64,000 nt of DNA from Areca catechu. Taxonomy: Eukaryota; Streptophyta; Magnoliopsida; Arecales; Arecaceae. Below the pieces are notes generated by a model. It saw only the letters and a list, made by a program, of their open reading frames with translations, searched no databases and was not told where the DNA came from. The stretch covers positions 146,776,041 to 146,840,040 of the forward strand of contig CM038053.1 in the NCBI GenBank assembly GCA_021397845.1. Reading direction: 5' to 3'. A program made the translations under genes and the position numbers. Of the stretch, positions 43,289 to 53,553 are shown piece after piece (the first letter of the stretch is position 1; the number at the start of each line of letters is the position of its first letter).

Positions 43289-44858
43289 TGAAAGGATTAT
43301 GCCCTAAAGGCCAATCAAAATGTTGTATTTCGATGGGATTTTCTTTTGTATCCCAAACTAGTGTATTGACATTATCAATTAATAAAGGCATTTTATTTTC
43401 ATCATACGCTGTCTTATTAATTTTATTAAGATATGATGAACCCCTTAGATTAGGGCTATGGTTCTAGGGTTATGATGAGATCATACCAGTGAGACCTAAA
43501 GCCTTAAAATCCTAATATAGAATATTCCTGGTCGATGAGATATTGAGTAGGGGAACAATGTTTCCAGTAAGACCAGCATATCCTATATATGCTTGGTGAA
43601 GAGGCTGACTGATCTCACAGTCACTTGTATTTGACACTAATACTAGGATGTGGGTGCTCATTAGAGAATGAGTTCACTGAATGGATCCAACTTGAGAACA
43701 TCTAATGGAACCTTATCTGTTTGTCAATAGATAGTTCTCATAGTGGGAGTAGTACATGTGGTCCTTTGACCTGAGATTGCCATGGTATCTTGTATGCATG
43801 AATCCATACTTTGGTTCACACTTAATCATGACACTGAGTCATGCATGAGGTGATACTGGGTATGGTGGATTGCATATTGAGGTTGTGAGTAGGTCAAAAA
43901 GGAATCGATCAACCCTAGTAAGAGGGAAGCGCATCCAGATGATTTCAATCAAATGAAGATTCGGAAAATCTTTGATCAAAGTATGAACATTAGAAATAGT
44001 TTCTAATGGTTCATTAATGAATCATCATTATTAGATTTTGCAAGGAATAAATATGAAATTGGATTTGACAAGTATCCATATCTATAGTCATATTCAGGGT
44101 GCAAGTAGATCGAAGGACTGAATTGCCCGGTAACTCACCATTGAAGGGTATTTTGGTAAATCCACCAAAATTCCTCATCTTTCGGGTAGGAATGACACGT
44201 TGCTAGACGTCAATCTTGTCTTGAAGGTCTTCATGAACCAATTGATTTGGTTTCATGAGTCAATTCGATGTATGATTCGAATTGGACAATTAGGTAAGCC
44301 AATTTGACTAGGTCAATCGGGTTCGATCGGATCGAATCGGCTCAAATCTAAACCTACTGCTATCAAGATGTGGAATTCAATGGGTCACACATAATAGAGA
44401 CTTGGCCAAGGAAGTCATTCATGATTTAATTAGGGTCATAGGATCCTAATTGGTTAGCCGGATTACATACTAGCATATGTAGGCTGACCAAATTCCTAAC
44501 CCAATTGGATTGGGTCTGGTTGCTTGCTAATTGGGCTAACCTAATTATGGTAAACCTAAATTAGGTTGAGTCCTAAGTGGGGCTAGCCTAATCAGAGCTA
44601 AATCTGATTTTAATTTGGATTTAAGGGCATTTTAGGCGCCATACATGAAGAGTCCCAATGGCATGGGACTCTTGGTACCTAAATGATACCTTAACTTCAA
44701 AAGGGCACATAATGAGCTATAGATATTTTATTTGAATATAATTTATATGTTCAGAAAGGAAATTCTATGTTCTTTCCAATGACACCCATATTGCCTATGT
44801 TTTGACTGGTCAACATTCTTTGAAATTTGCATGGAAGAAGGATCGCACGTGCGGTGCG

Positions 44859-44878
44859 TGAAGAGTCGCAACTCTTCA
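44859..44878. repeat. U3 hairpin, element E 5' LTR
   Basis: TGAAGAGT / ACTCTTCA around a CGCA loop, 280 bp upstream of the TATA box. The 3' LTR has the arms extended to 10 bp (52473-52496). Confidence 0.85.
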
Positions 44879-45159
44879 TGTGGTACGCGGTTCTGATGGA
44901 GACTCCTTCTGCTATCAGGACTTTTCATAATCTCTGATGTTTGGAGATTGAAGTGGCACCTCTTGGCTTCCTATGGATCGGTAATTGACATGTGGCAAGA
45001 GAGATTTCAACCAGATAAAAGAAGGGATGTGAATAAGGCCTTTGGTGCATGAATGGGTTTATTATATATGATTTTTCAAGCCAGATAACTTCTCTTAGGT
45101 CTTGAAAAATCAAATCTGATAAGTTGATAGGAGGACATATCACACGCCCCTCTTGTATC

Positions 45160-45167
45160 TATAAATA
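45160..45167 (+). promoter_or_regulatory. Putative TATA box, element E 5' LTR
   Basis: TATAAATA followed by GGGG, a near-consensus plant TATA box. Transcription would start about 30 bp downstream (inference). Confidence 0.65.
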
Positions 45168-45728
45168 GGGGACGGTGAAATGAGTCTGATATAAGAATTC
45201 CATCGAAGTATTATTCTGAGTGTCTCTCTCTCCCTCCTTTCTTTAAGACAAGACTTATCTTGTTATGACAAGGTCTTTTCTACTAGGTCAAGGCTTTGTT
45301 TTAGGACATAAGCCTAAGGGGTCCTAGAGAAGGGTTGTTCTAAAATCAAGAGTGGTTTAGGAGAGTGTCTTTAGTGCCCTACAGTAGGACAGGATGTCCT
45401 ATAGTGGTCAATAGACCAAAGGCCGCCGAAAGTGTTCCACTTATCCAAGCAACATGAAGGAGTTCTTCCTTGGTCCGAGTTTCATATGGATCACCATTGG
45501 AGGGCGAACGTTTGGGCGCCTAAGGGAGAAGAAGGCTGAATTAGGGTTTTCTTCATCGGATTGGATACTAGCGGTTCAGGTTGGTGCCTAAACTCTAGTT
45601 TATATTATATATGCATGTTTGTATGTTTTAATTCCTAGTAAAGAGGTCTTGGGTTAAGGGTTTGGTAGTGGTTTCATAATAAATTTTTGAAGTTCATGCT
45701 TTCACCCTGGTCACTAAAACCCTTACAG

Positions 45729-45741
45729 TGGTATCAGAGCC
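45729..45741 (+). other. Primer binding site, element E
   Basis: TGGTATCAGAGCC, exact initiator-Met complement, one base after the LTR. Confidence 0.95.
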
Positions 45742-45761
45742 ACCTTATTAGGGCTAAATCA

Positions 45762-45915
45762 TACAAAATTTGAAGTTGCCCAATTTTGTAGGACTCTTGA
45801 GGTTGCCCATTTTGGTTAGACTCTATAAAATTTGAAGTTTCCCAATTTTGTAGGACTCTTGAGGTTGCTCATTTTTGTAGGACTCTACAAAATTTGAAGT
45901 TGCCCAATTTTGTAG
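45762..45915 (+). repeat. Three tandem leader hairpins, element E
   Basis: Arms TACAAAATT/AATTTTGTA (45762-45790), CTATAAAATT/AATTTTGTAG (45823-45853, one U-G pair) and CTACAAAATT/AATTTTGTAG (45885-45915). Each encloses a TGAAGTTGCCC-type loop (third loop base of the second copy differs). Confidence 0.88.
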
Positions 45916-46318
45916 GGCTCTACAAAATTTTAAAGTTACATATGATTGATATGTTTATGCATATATGTATGTCACTAGTTAGGGTTTTCACTTAAACCTT
46001 AACCAATATAGAGATATGTTTAGCTTTCTAGTCATCATACTGAAATAAGGTTGCCCTGGCATAATGGTGGATCCATTATGTGGTAGATGGTTGTCCTAGT
46101 ATGATGACACACTTGGCACATTATAAAATGGTATATGATGCATGGTTGATGAATGGTAATATTAGAATGTGCTTCTATTTGAATTGCCCTCTATTAAAAT
46201 TATATTAAGATGTAGTGTCATATACCAAAAGCAAAATAATCAAGATGATTAGTTGATCATTCGGTGTCTAGGAAAAGTGGTTCATGATCGGTAAAGAGGA
46301 CATGGTTTTTAATTGGTA

Positions 46319-46366
46319 CCGTTGACTGACCTGGCCAATTTTTATTGGTGTCTAGGAAAGCAACGG
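46319..46366 (+). other. Leader hairpin shared with C, D and K
   Basis: CCAAT/ATTGG stem (46335-46348) with TTTT loop, flanked by CCTGG and TGTCTAGG as in C. Here closed by CCGTTG (46319-46324) with CAACGG (46361-46366). Confidence 0.65.
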
Positions 46367-46491
46367 GGGGACTCCCACTACTCTCCCACTTACCTGGCCA
46401 ATAAGATTAACTTAATTCTTGATTGATAAACTTAGTGTAATATTCACTACATTAGGCCTTCCTTCATGCTAGGTCATTATTATGTTATGAT

Positions 46492-46531
46492 CCGTATTAG
46501 GTTTGTTGTGTACACACAAGGCCTATTATGG
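46492..46531 (+). other. Leader hairpin 1 of the 20-nt-apex family, element E
   Basis: Apex TTTGTTGTGTACACACAAGG at 46502-46521 on arms CCGTATTAGG and CCTATTATGG (nine of ten pairs, one T-T mismatch, one G-U). Inside the apex TTGTG pairs with CACAA around TACA. Confidence 0.88.
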
Positions 46532-46579
46532 TAACTAACACAATTTTGGCCTGGTGCATTTGATGCTTATGGCATGATT

Positions 46580-46622
46580 TAATATAATACTTTGTTGTGA
46601 ACACACAAGGGTATTATTATTA
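46580..46622 (+). other. Leader hairpin 2 of the 20-nt-apex family, element E
   Basis: Apex TTTGTTGTGAACACACAAGG at 46591-46610. Arms TAATATAATAC and GTATTATTATTA pair over 11 bp with one bulged T. Arm sequence unlike hairpin 1. Confidence 0.88.
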
Positions 46623-46661
46623 CAATCATTACTATAAAGGAATGAAGGGTCTTACTTAACT

Positions 46662-46707
46662 AAAAATATTATAGTTTGTTGTGCACACACAAGGCTATTA
46701 ATATTTT
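46662..46707 (+). other. Leader hairpin 3 of the 20-nt-apex family, element E
   Basis: Apex TTTGTTGTGCACACACAAGG at 46675-46694. Arms AAAATATTATAG and CTATTAATATTTT pair over 12 bp with one bulged T. Confidence 0.88.
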
Positions 46708-46770
46708 AGAGGCCAGGTTTTGTTGAGAATTGTATGAGATACAATTGGAAAGAGCTTTCCTACCTTTGAA

Positions 46771-46812
46771 CTTATAAAAGATTTGTTGTGTACACACAAG
46801 GTCTTTTATAAG
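46771..46812 (+). other. Leader hairpin 4 of the 20-nt-apex family, element E
   Basis: Apex TTTGTTGTGTACACACAAGG at 46782-46801. Arms CTTATAAAAGA and TCTTTTATAAG are 11 perfect pairs. Confidence 0.9.
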
Positions 46813-46988
46813 GAATTAGGATCTCAACCCCACTAAGAAAACCAATTAGGGTTTCTCAATCATCATATAGAGGGTTATGATGCTTGATAAAATAGTGGGA
46901 GACATAACTAGGTTAAAGTCCAAAAAAAATTATGTTTTGTCAACATTGGTTGTTTGCTTATGTTATGTTCTTTGTTAATGTAGATTAA

Positions 46989-47760
46989 ATGGCCTCTTCA
47001 CTCTCACTCCGTAGTATACTTGATTCTAATAAATTGACTGGATCGAACTATGTTGACTGGTTGAGAAACCTAAAGATAGTACTCAACCAGGAAAAACTTT
47101 TTTACATTCTTGATACCCCTACCTTGGAACCTTTAGGGGAAGATGCCTCGCAAGAGGAAAAGACCATATACAAGATGTGCCAAATGACTCACTCACTGTC
47201 AAATGTATCATGCTTGCCTCTATGACCAATGAGTTACCGAGGCAACATGATAGCATGGACACTAACTCCATACTGCTCAATCTAAAAGAGCTATATGGAG
47301 AACATAGTCAAACTGCTAGATATGAGATATCTAAGCAGTTGTTCCATGCGAGAATGATAGAAGGTACATCCGTACAAGATCATGTACTGATGGTTATTGA
47401 CCTGATCACTCGATTAGGTCAATTAGGTTTTGTTATGGATGGGGAGTTGAATTAGGATTTGATCCTGCAGTCACTCCCGGAGTCATTTTCATAGTTTGTT
47501 CTTAATTTTCGTATGAACAAACTTAACACTTCCTTGCCTGAGCTATTAAACATGTTAAAAATAGCAGAAGCCATTTAAAGAAAAATAAGGATCCACTTCT
47601 TCTTGTGGATGGGATCAATAAGAAGAAGTTAGGCATTAAGGGTTCCAAGAGGAGATTGAACACAAAAAGGGGCATCAAGAAGAAGAAAGGAAAGAAGGCC
47701 TCCGAACAGATGACCTGCTTTCACTGTGGCAAGCCGGGTCATGGAAGAGGAACTGCAAGG
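46989..47760 (+). pseudogene. copia gag, element E
   Basis: ATG at 46989 ('MASSLSLRSILDSNKLTGSN'), followed by 'YVDWLRNLKIVLNQEK', the copia gag N-terminus. A frameshift at about 47176 leads into the frame ending at 47455 ('MLASMTNELPRQHDS', 'GTSVQDHVLMVIDLI'), which stops at a TAG after 'GELN'. Further stops follow. At 47715-47757 the zinc knuckle C-F-H-C-G-K-P-G-H is followed by a 1-base deletion; W-K-R-N-C appears if that base is restored in thought only. Would package the RNA. The first ATG after the leader hairpins is the natural start. Confidence 0.92.
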
Positions 47761-47829
47761 CTTACCTTACAGGTGTGAAGCCTGGTGCATTGGATGCACC
47801 AAAAGGTATGAAAGAAGTTCAAACTATTT

Positions 47830-48250
47830 TGTCATTGGATTCTTCCATTTCAAATACTTGGGTATTGGATACTGCCTGTGGTCATAATATCTGCAAATCA
47901 TTGTAGGGGCTACAGAGGCTTAGAGTATTGAAGGAAGGAGACTTCGAGCTCTACGGTGCTGGAGGAGAGTCTATCCAAGCAGAGGCCGTAGGGACTTATA
48001 TCTTGAAGTTACCCTCGGGGAAGATTTTAGATCTGAGAGATTGTTACTATATGCCTAAGGTTATTAGAAATATCATTTTTGTACCCTTGTTACTTATACA
48101 AGGTTATACTATGAATGTGATGAGCAATGGTTGCTCAATCAGCTTTTCTAATGAAATTATATGTTGTGGCATATTTTGCAATGGTCTTTTAACTCTATCC
48201 ACTAATGACAATATACTTCATGTAAGAATAAAAGAAAGAGAGATGATGTA
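47830..48250 (+). pseudogene. copia protease, element E
   Basis: Aspartic protease region. 'TWVLDTACGHNIC' at about 47855-47895 has D-T-A in place of the usual D-T/S-G, and a TAG stop follows within 15 bases. The open frame 47928-48251 then holds 'VLKEGDFELYGAGGES', 'LKLPSGKILDLRDCYYMPKV' and 'LSTNDNIL', the copia protease to GAG-pre-integrase linker. Lies between the gag knuckle and integrase as expected. Confidence 0.9.
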
Positions 48251-49200
48251 AACAATAATTTACTCTGGCACTATCGGCTTGGACATATTAGTGAGATTAG
48301 GATTAGCAAGTTATACAAGAAAAATTTCCTTAATCCTTATGATTATGAATCATTAGGAACTTGTGAATCAAGTCTCATGGGTAAAATGGCCAAGACTCCA
48401 TTTAGTGGACATAGAGAAAGGACAATTGAGTTATTAGGACTCATACATACAGATGTATGTGGGCCTATGACAACTCAGGCCAAGGGTGGATACTCTTATT
48501 TCATCATGTTTACTGATGATTTTTCAAGGTACGGTTTTGTGTATCTTATGAAACATAAGTCCGAAGCCCTTGATAATTTTTTAGAGTATCAAAGTATGGT
48601 AGAGAAACAAATGGAGAAAAGTATTAAAATCCTTCGATCAGATCGAGGAGGTGAATACTTATCCACCATGTTTCTCGATCACCTTAAAGAAAAGGGGATT
48701 ATCTTTGAATGGACCCCTCCTTATACACCATAATTAAATGGTGTTGCTGAAAGGAGGAACCATACCTTATTAGATATGGTATGGTCCATGATGTGCTTCA
48801 CAGAGTTACTTGTTTCCTTCTAGGGATATGCCATGGAAACCGTGGCTAATATCTTAAATAGAGTACCATTTAAATCTATCTCTAGCACTCCATATGAGAT
48901 ATGGAGGGGTAAGAAACCCAATCTTAAGTATCTTAAGATATGGGGATGTCCAGCCTATGTTAAATGAAATTTTGGACATAAGCTGGATGCTAGAGCAGGT
49001 AAGTGTATATTTGTAGGATATCCTAAAGATAGTATAGGATATCTGTTCTACCACCCTACTGAACAAAAAGTTTTTGTCAGTAGGCATGCCACTTTTCTGG
49101 AGAAAGAGTTCATCCTACAAAAGGGCAGTGGGAGAAATATTGAACTTGAAGAAGTTCAACAAATAGATACATCTCAACCAAATGATAACATAGTTAATAT
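48251..49200 (+). pseudogene. copia integrase, element E
   Basis: GAG-pre-integrase zinc segment ('LWHYRLGHI' about 48262), then the catalytic core: 'IHTDVCGPM' (Asp 1, about 48450), 'LRSDRGGEY' (Asp 2, about 48640) and 'NGVAERRN' (Glu, about 48740-48765). All three acids are present. A TAA at 48731 replaces the Gln codon before the Glu segment, and more stops follow before 'KLDARAGKCIFVGYPKDS' (about 48980-49030). C-terminal linker to about 49200. Confidence 0.93.
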
Positions 49201-50140
49201 AGAACCAAAACACACCACTCCTATCCATAGGTCTGATAGGGTGCGTCATGCACTTGAGAGGTATGGGTTCATTATTAAAAATAATGAAGCCCGGATCATT
49301 GAAAATGATGAGCCTCTAACCTATACGGATGTTGTCATGAGTAGGGACTCAGACAGATGGCTGGAAGCCATGAGATCCAAAATGGACTCCATGTATGTCA
49401 ACCAAGTGTGGACCTTGGTTGATGCACCAGAGGGTGTTAACCCTATTGGATGCAAATGGGTCTATAAGAAAAAGATTGGGGCAGATGGCCAAGTTGAAAC
49501 TTATAAAGCCAGATTAGTGGCTAAGGGTTTCAGACAAAAACAGGGAATAGATTATGATGAAACATTTTCTCCTGTTGCCATGCTCAAATCTATTCGGATC
49601 ATGCTTGCTATAGCAACATATCATGATTATGAAATCTGGCAGATGGATGTGAAAATTGCATTCCTTAATGGTTTCCTTGAGGAAGAGGTCCATATGTCAT
49701 AGCCAGAAGGTTTTGTCTTGGAGACTAAACCTAATCAGGTATGTAGGCTGAAAGAATCCATTTATGGATTAAAGCAAGCATCCAAGAGTTGGAACATCCG
49801 ATTTGATAAGACAGTCAAAGAGTTTGACTTTATCAAAAATGAGGATGAACCTTATGTGTACAAGAAGACTAGTGGGAGTGCCATAGTTTTCTTGGTTATG
49901 TATGTGGATGACATACTCCTCATTAGGAATGATATCCTAATGTTACAATCAGTCAAGGTATGGTTATCTAAATAGTTTTCCATGAAAGACTTGGGAGAAG
50001 CATCCTATATACTGGGTATCAAGATCTGTAGAGATAGATCTAGGAGGATGCTAGGCTTATCCCAGTCTAGGTACATTGACCAAATGCTAAAGAGATTTAG
50101 CATGGAGGGAAGTAAAAGAGGTTACTTGTCCATTGGTCAT
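49201..50140 (+). pseudogene. copia reverse transcriptase, element E
   Basis: RVT_2-type RT. The frame at 49241-49702 holds 'WLEAMRSKMDSMYVNQVWTL', 'GCKWVYKKKIGADGQ', 'ARLVAKGFRQKQGIDYDETF' and 'MDVKIAFLNG'. A TAG replaces Gln after 'EEEVHMS'. The frame at 49718-49975 has 'ESIYGLKQASKSW' and the active site Y-V-D-D at 49901-49912. Another TAG after 'VWLSK' precedes 'FSMKDLGEASYILGIKI' (49982-50110). The catalytic residues survive and damage is by single substitutions, so this is a fairly young copy. Confidence 0.95.
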
Positions 50141-50880
50141 GGCATAATCTTTCTAAGAAGATGTCTCCTAAGACACCTGAAGAAAGAAATAGAATGAGTT
50201 CTATACCTTATGCTTTGGCTGTAGGATCTATAATGTATGCTATGTTATGTACCAGGCCTGATGTGGCATATGCCTTAGGTATAGCCAGCATATTTCAGGC
50301 TGATCCAGGAGAGGATCACTTGAAGGTTGTGAAAAATATTCTTAAGTACTTGAGAAGGACTAAGGATATTTTTCTGATATACGAAGGATCTGATCTTAAA
50401 CTGGAAGCTTATTCAGATTCTAGTTTTCAATTGGATCCAGATATAGCAAATATGTTTCAGGGTATGTTTTTATCCTAAATGGAGGAGCTGTAAGTTGGAA
50501 GAGTTATAAACAGCAGATTGTAGCTAACTCAACAACTAAGGCAGAATACATTGCTGTTAGTGAAGCTTCCAAGGAGGCTGTCTAGATGAAAAAGTTCATG
50601 TCAGAGTTGGACGTTGTTCCGGAGATTGAAGGTCCAGTACCACTTTACTGTGATAATACTGGAGCCATCGCTTAAGCTAAGGAACCTAGAGCTCATCACA
50701 AATCAAAGCACATTCTAAGATGCTTCTATCTCGTTCGAGAGATTGTAGAAAGACAAGAAGTCTGCATTAAAAGAGTAGAAACGAAGAACAACATAGCAGA
50801 CCTGTTCACTAAGGCTCTACCACATCGGGAGTTTGATCGCCACCTCGATTATATGGGGTTAAAATTTAAAGGTGATTGGC
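50141..50880 (+). pseudogene. copia RNase H, element E
   Basis: 'MLCTRPDVAYALGIASIFQ' and 'VKNILKYLRRTKDIFLIYEG' lead into RNase H with 'LEAYSDSSFQ' (catalytic Asp), a frameshift near 50465, 'SWKSYKQQIVANSTTKAEYI' (about 50495-50550, read across frames), 'LYCDNTGAI' and the pol end 'NNIADLFTKALP' (about 50790-50825). A few stops (TAG at 50585, TAA at 50675). Ends just before the PPT. Confidence 0.92.
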
Positions 50881-50886
50881 TTTAGT

Positions 50887-50899
50887 ACAAGTGGGAGAT
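50887..50899 (+). other. Polypurine tract, element E
   Basis: ACAAGTGGGAGAT directly before the 3' LTR. Confidence 0.92.
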
Positions 50900-52472
50900 T
50901 GAAAGGATTATGCCCTAAAGGCCAATCGAAATGTTGTATTTCGATGGGAATTTCTTTTGTAACCCAAACCAGTGTATTGACATTATCAATTAATAAAGAT
51001 ATTTTATTTTTATCATACGCCGTGTCTTATTAATTTTATTAAGATATGATGAACCCCTTAGATTAGGGCTATGGTTCTAGGGTTATGATGAGATCATACC
51101 AATGAGACCTAAAGCCTTAAAACCCTAATCTAGAATATTCCTGGTCGATGGGATATTGAGTAGGGGATCAATGTTTCTGGTAAGACCAGCACATCCTATG
51201 TATGCTTGGTGAAGAGGGTGACTGATCTCACAGTCACTTATGTTTGACACAAATACTAGGATGTGGGTGCTCATTAGAGAATGAGTTCACTGAATGGATC
51301 TAGCTTGAGAACATCTAATGGAACCTTATCTATTTGTCAATAGATATTTCTCATAGTGGGAGTAGTGCTTGTGGTCCTTTGACTTGAGACTGCCATGGTA
51401 TCTTGTATGCATGAATCCATACTTTGGTTCACACTCAATCATGATATTGAGTCATGCATGGGTGATACTGGGTATGGTAGATTGCATATGGAGGTTGTGA
51501 GTAGGTCAAAAAGGAATCGATCAATCCTAGTAAGAGGGAAGCGCATCCAGATGATTTCAATCAAATGAAGATTCAGAAAATCTTTGATCAAAGTATGAAC
51601 ATTAGAAATAGTTTCTAATGGTTCATTAATGAATCATCATTATCAGATTGAGTAAGGAATGAATATGAAATTGGATTTGACAAGTATCCATATCTACAGT
51701 CATATTCAGGGTGCAAGTAGATCGAAGGACTGAATTGCCCGGTAACTCACCACTGAAGGGTATTTTTATAAATCCACCAAAATACCTCATCTTCCAGGTA
51801 GGCATGATACATTGCTAGACGTCAATCTTGTATTGTAGGTCTTCATGAACCAATTGATTTGATTTTATGAGTCAATTCGATGTGTGATTCGAATTGGACA
51901 ATTAGTTGAGACAATTTGATCTAATTAGGTCAATCGGGTTCGATCGGATCGAATCGGCTCAAACCTAAACCTACTGCTAGCTAGATGTGGAACCCAATGG
52001 TCACACACAATAGAGACTTGGCCAAGGAAGTCATTCATGATTTAATTAGGGTCCTAGGATCCTAATTGGTTAGCCAGATTACATACTAGCATATGTAGGC
52101 TAACCAAATTCCTAACCCAATTGGATTGGGTCCGGTTGCTTGCTAATTGGGCTAACCTAATTATGAGAAACCTAAATTAGGTTGAGTCCTAAGTGTGGCT
52201 AGCCTAATCAGAGCTAAATATGATTTTAATTTGGATTTAAGGGCATTTTAGGTGCCATACATGAAAAGTCCCAATGGCATGGGACTCTTGGTACCTAAAT
52301 GATACCTTAACTTCAAAAGGGCACAGAATGAGCTATAGATCTCTGATTTGAATATAATTTATATGGTCAGAAAGAAAATTTTGTGCTCTTTCCAATGACA
52401 CCCATATTACCTATATTTTTACTGGTCAACATTCTTTAAAATTTGCATGGAAGAAGGATGGCACGCGCGGTG

Positions 52473-52496
52473 CATGAAGAGTCGCAACTCTTCATG
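52473..52496. repeat. U3 hairpin, element E 3' LTR
   Basis: CATGAAGAGT / ACTCTTCATG around CGCA, 10 perfect pairs. Confidence 0.9.
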
Positions 52497-52679
52497 TGGC
52501 GCACGGTTCTGATGGAGAGTCCTTCAGCTATCAGGACTGTTCATAATGTCCGATGTTTGGAGATTGAAGAGGCACCTCTTGGCTTTCTAGAGACCGGTAA
52601 TTGATATGTGGCAAGAGAGAATTCGTCCAGATAAAAGAAGGGATGTGAATTAGGCCTTCGGTGCATGAATGGGTTTATT

Positions 52680-52733
52680 AGATATGATTTTTCAAGCCAG
52701 ATAACTTCTCTTTGGTCTTGAAAAATCATATCT
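52680..52733. repeat. 17-bp perfect inverted repeat upstream of the E TATA box
   Basis: Arms AGATATGATTTTTCAAG (52680-52696) and CTTGAAAAATCATATCT (52717-52733), 20-bp loop, ending 42 bp before the TATA box. The 5' LTR copy (about 45060-45115) has one or two mismatches. Confidence 0.9.
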
Positions 52734-52775
52734 GATAAGTTGATGGGAGGACATATCACACACCCCTCTTGTATC

Positions 52776-52783
52776 TATAAATA
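52776..52783 (+). promoter_or_regulatory. Putative TATA box, element E 3' LTR
   Basis: TATAAATA, counterpart of 45160-45167. Confidence 0.6.
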
Positions 52784-53353
52784 GGGGGCGGTGAAATGAG
52801 TCTGATATAAGAAGTCCACCGAAGTATTATTCTGAGTGTCTCTCTCTCCCTCTTTCTTTCTTTAAGACAAGACTTGTCTTGTTAATACAAGGTCTTTTCT
52901 ACTAGGACAAGGCTTTATTTTAGAACATAAGCCTAAGGGGTCCTAGAGGAGGGTTGTCCTAAAACCAAGAGTGGTTTAGGAGAGTGTCTTTAGTGTCCTA
53001 CAGTAGAACAGGGTGTCCTACAGTGGTCAATAGACCAAAGGCTGCCGAAAGAGTTCCACTTATCCAAGCAACTTGAAGAAGGAGTTCTTTCTTGGTCCGA
53101 GTTTCGTATGGATTACCGTTGGAGGGTGCACGTTTGGGCTCCTAGTGGAGAAAAGTCTGAATCAGGGTTTTCTTCATCGGATTGGATACTAGCGGTTCAG
53201 GTTGGTGCCTAAACTCTAGTTTATATTATATATGCATGTTTGTATGTTTTAATTCCTAGTAAGGAGGTCTTGGGTTAAGGGTTTGGTAGTGGTTTCATAA
53301 TAAATTTTTGAAATCCACGCTTTCGCCCTGGTTACCAAAACCCTTACAGATTC

Positions 53354-53553
53354 CATCGGGACCACGGCTACAATACTGAAGAGTGCATCCAGCTGAAGGA
53401 TGCGATTGAGGATCTCATCAAGAGAGGGTATTTGGGATGGTACATTGGTCGTCAAGGACCTCAATGGGAAGCTACCGTTCCCCAGCCACCTTCTGAAGAG
53501 GCCGAACTGGCGAATCAAAGGCCCACCAACGGAGGTGTAGGGATGATACACTA
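53354..53553 (+). pseudogene. Ty3/gypsy gag, element F, part 2
   Basis: Continuation of the F gag after E: 'HRDHGYNTEECIQLKDAIED' joins 'YCRF' across the insertion to give the C-R-F-H...C knuckle-like motif of Tat-type gag. Then 'LIKRGYLGWYIGR' and stops from about 53553. Pol should follow but does not. Confidence 0.88.

Larger units (their letters stand above)
43289..45727 (+). repeat. Element E 5' LTR
   Basis: 2439 bp, TGAAAGGATTATGCCC to ACCCTTACA. Contains a U3 inverted repeat at about 44859-44878, a second long one at about 45060-45120, and TATAAATA at 45160. Confidence 0.97.
45742..46988 (+). other. Element E structured 5' leader
   Basis: 1.25 kb of non-coding sequence between PBS and the gag ATG. 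In order: three AAAATT/AATTTT hairpins (45762-45915), a CCAAT/ATTGG hairpin inside a CCGTTG/CAACGG stem (46319-46366), and four hairpins with a common 20-nt apex (46492-46812). No ORF of interest. Confidence 0.8.
43289..53348 (+). mobile_element. Element E: nearly complete Ty1/copia element
   Basis: 10.06 kb, LTRs 43289-45727 and 50900-53348, perfect TSD GATTC (43284-43288, 53349-53353). PBS, a 1.26-kb structured leader, gag, protease, integrase, RT, RNase H and PPT are all present in order. A handful of stops and frameshifts disable it. Long LTRs, gag and pol suggest the Tork/Angela group; lineage is tentative. It lies inside the gag of F. Confidence 0.97.
50900..53348 (+). repeat. Element E 3' LTR
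   Basis: 2449 bp, similar throughout to the 5' LTR with scattered substitutions. Contains hairpins at 52473-52496 and 52680-52733 and TATAAATA at 52776. Confidence 0.97.

Noticed and set aside
46492..46812. Hammerhead ribozymes (retrozyme) as explanation of the E leader hairpins
   Set aside because: The conserved CTGATGA and GAAA core elements are absent.
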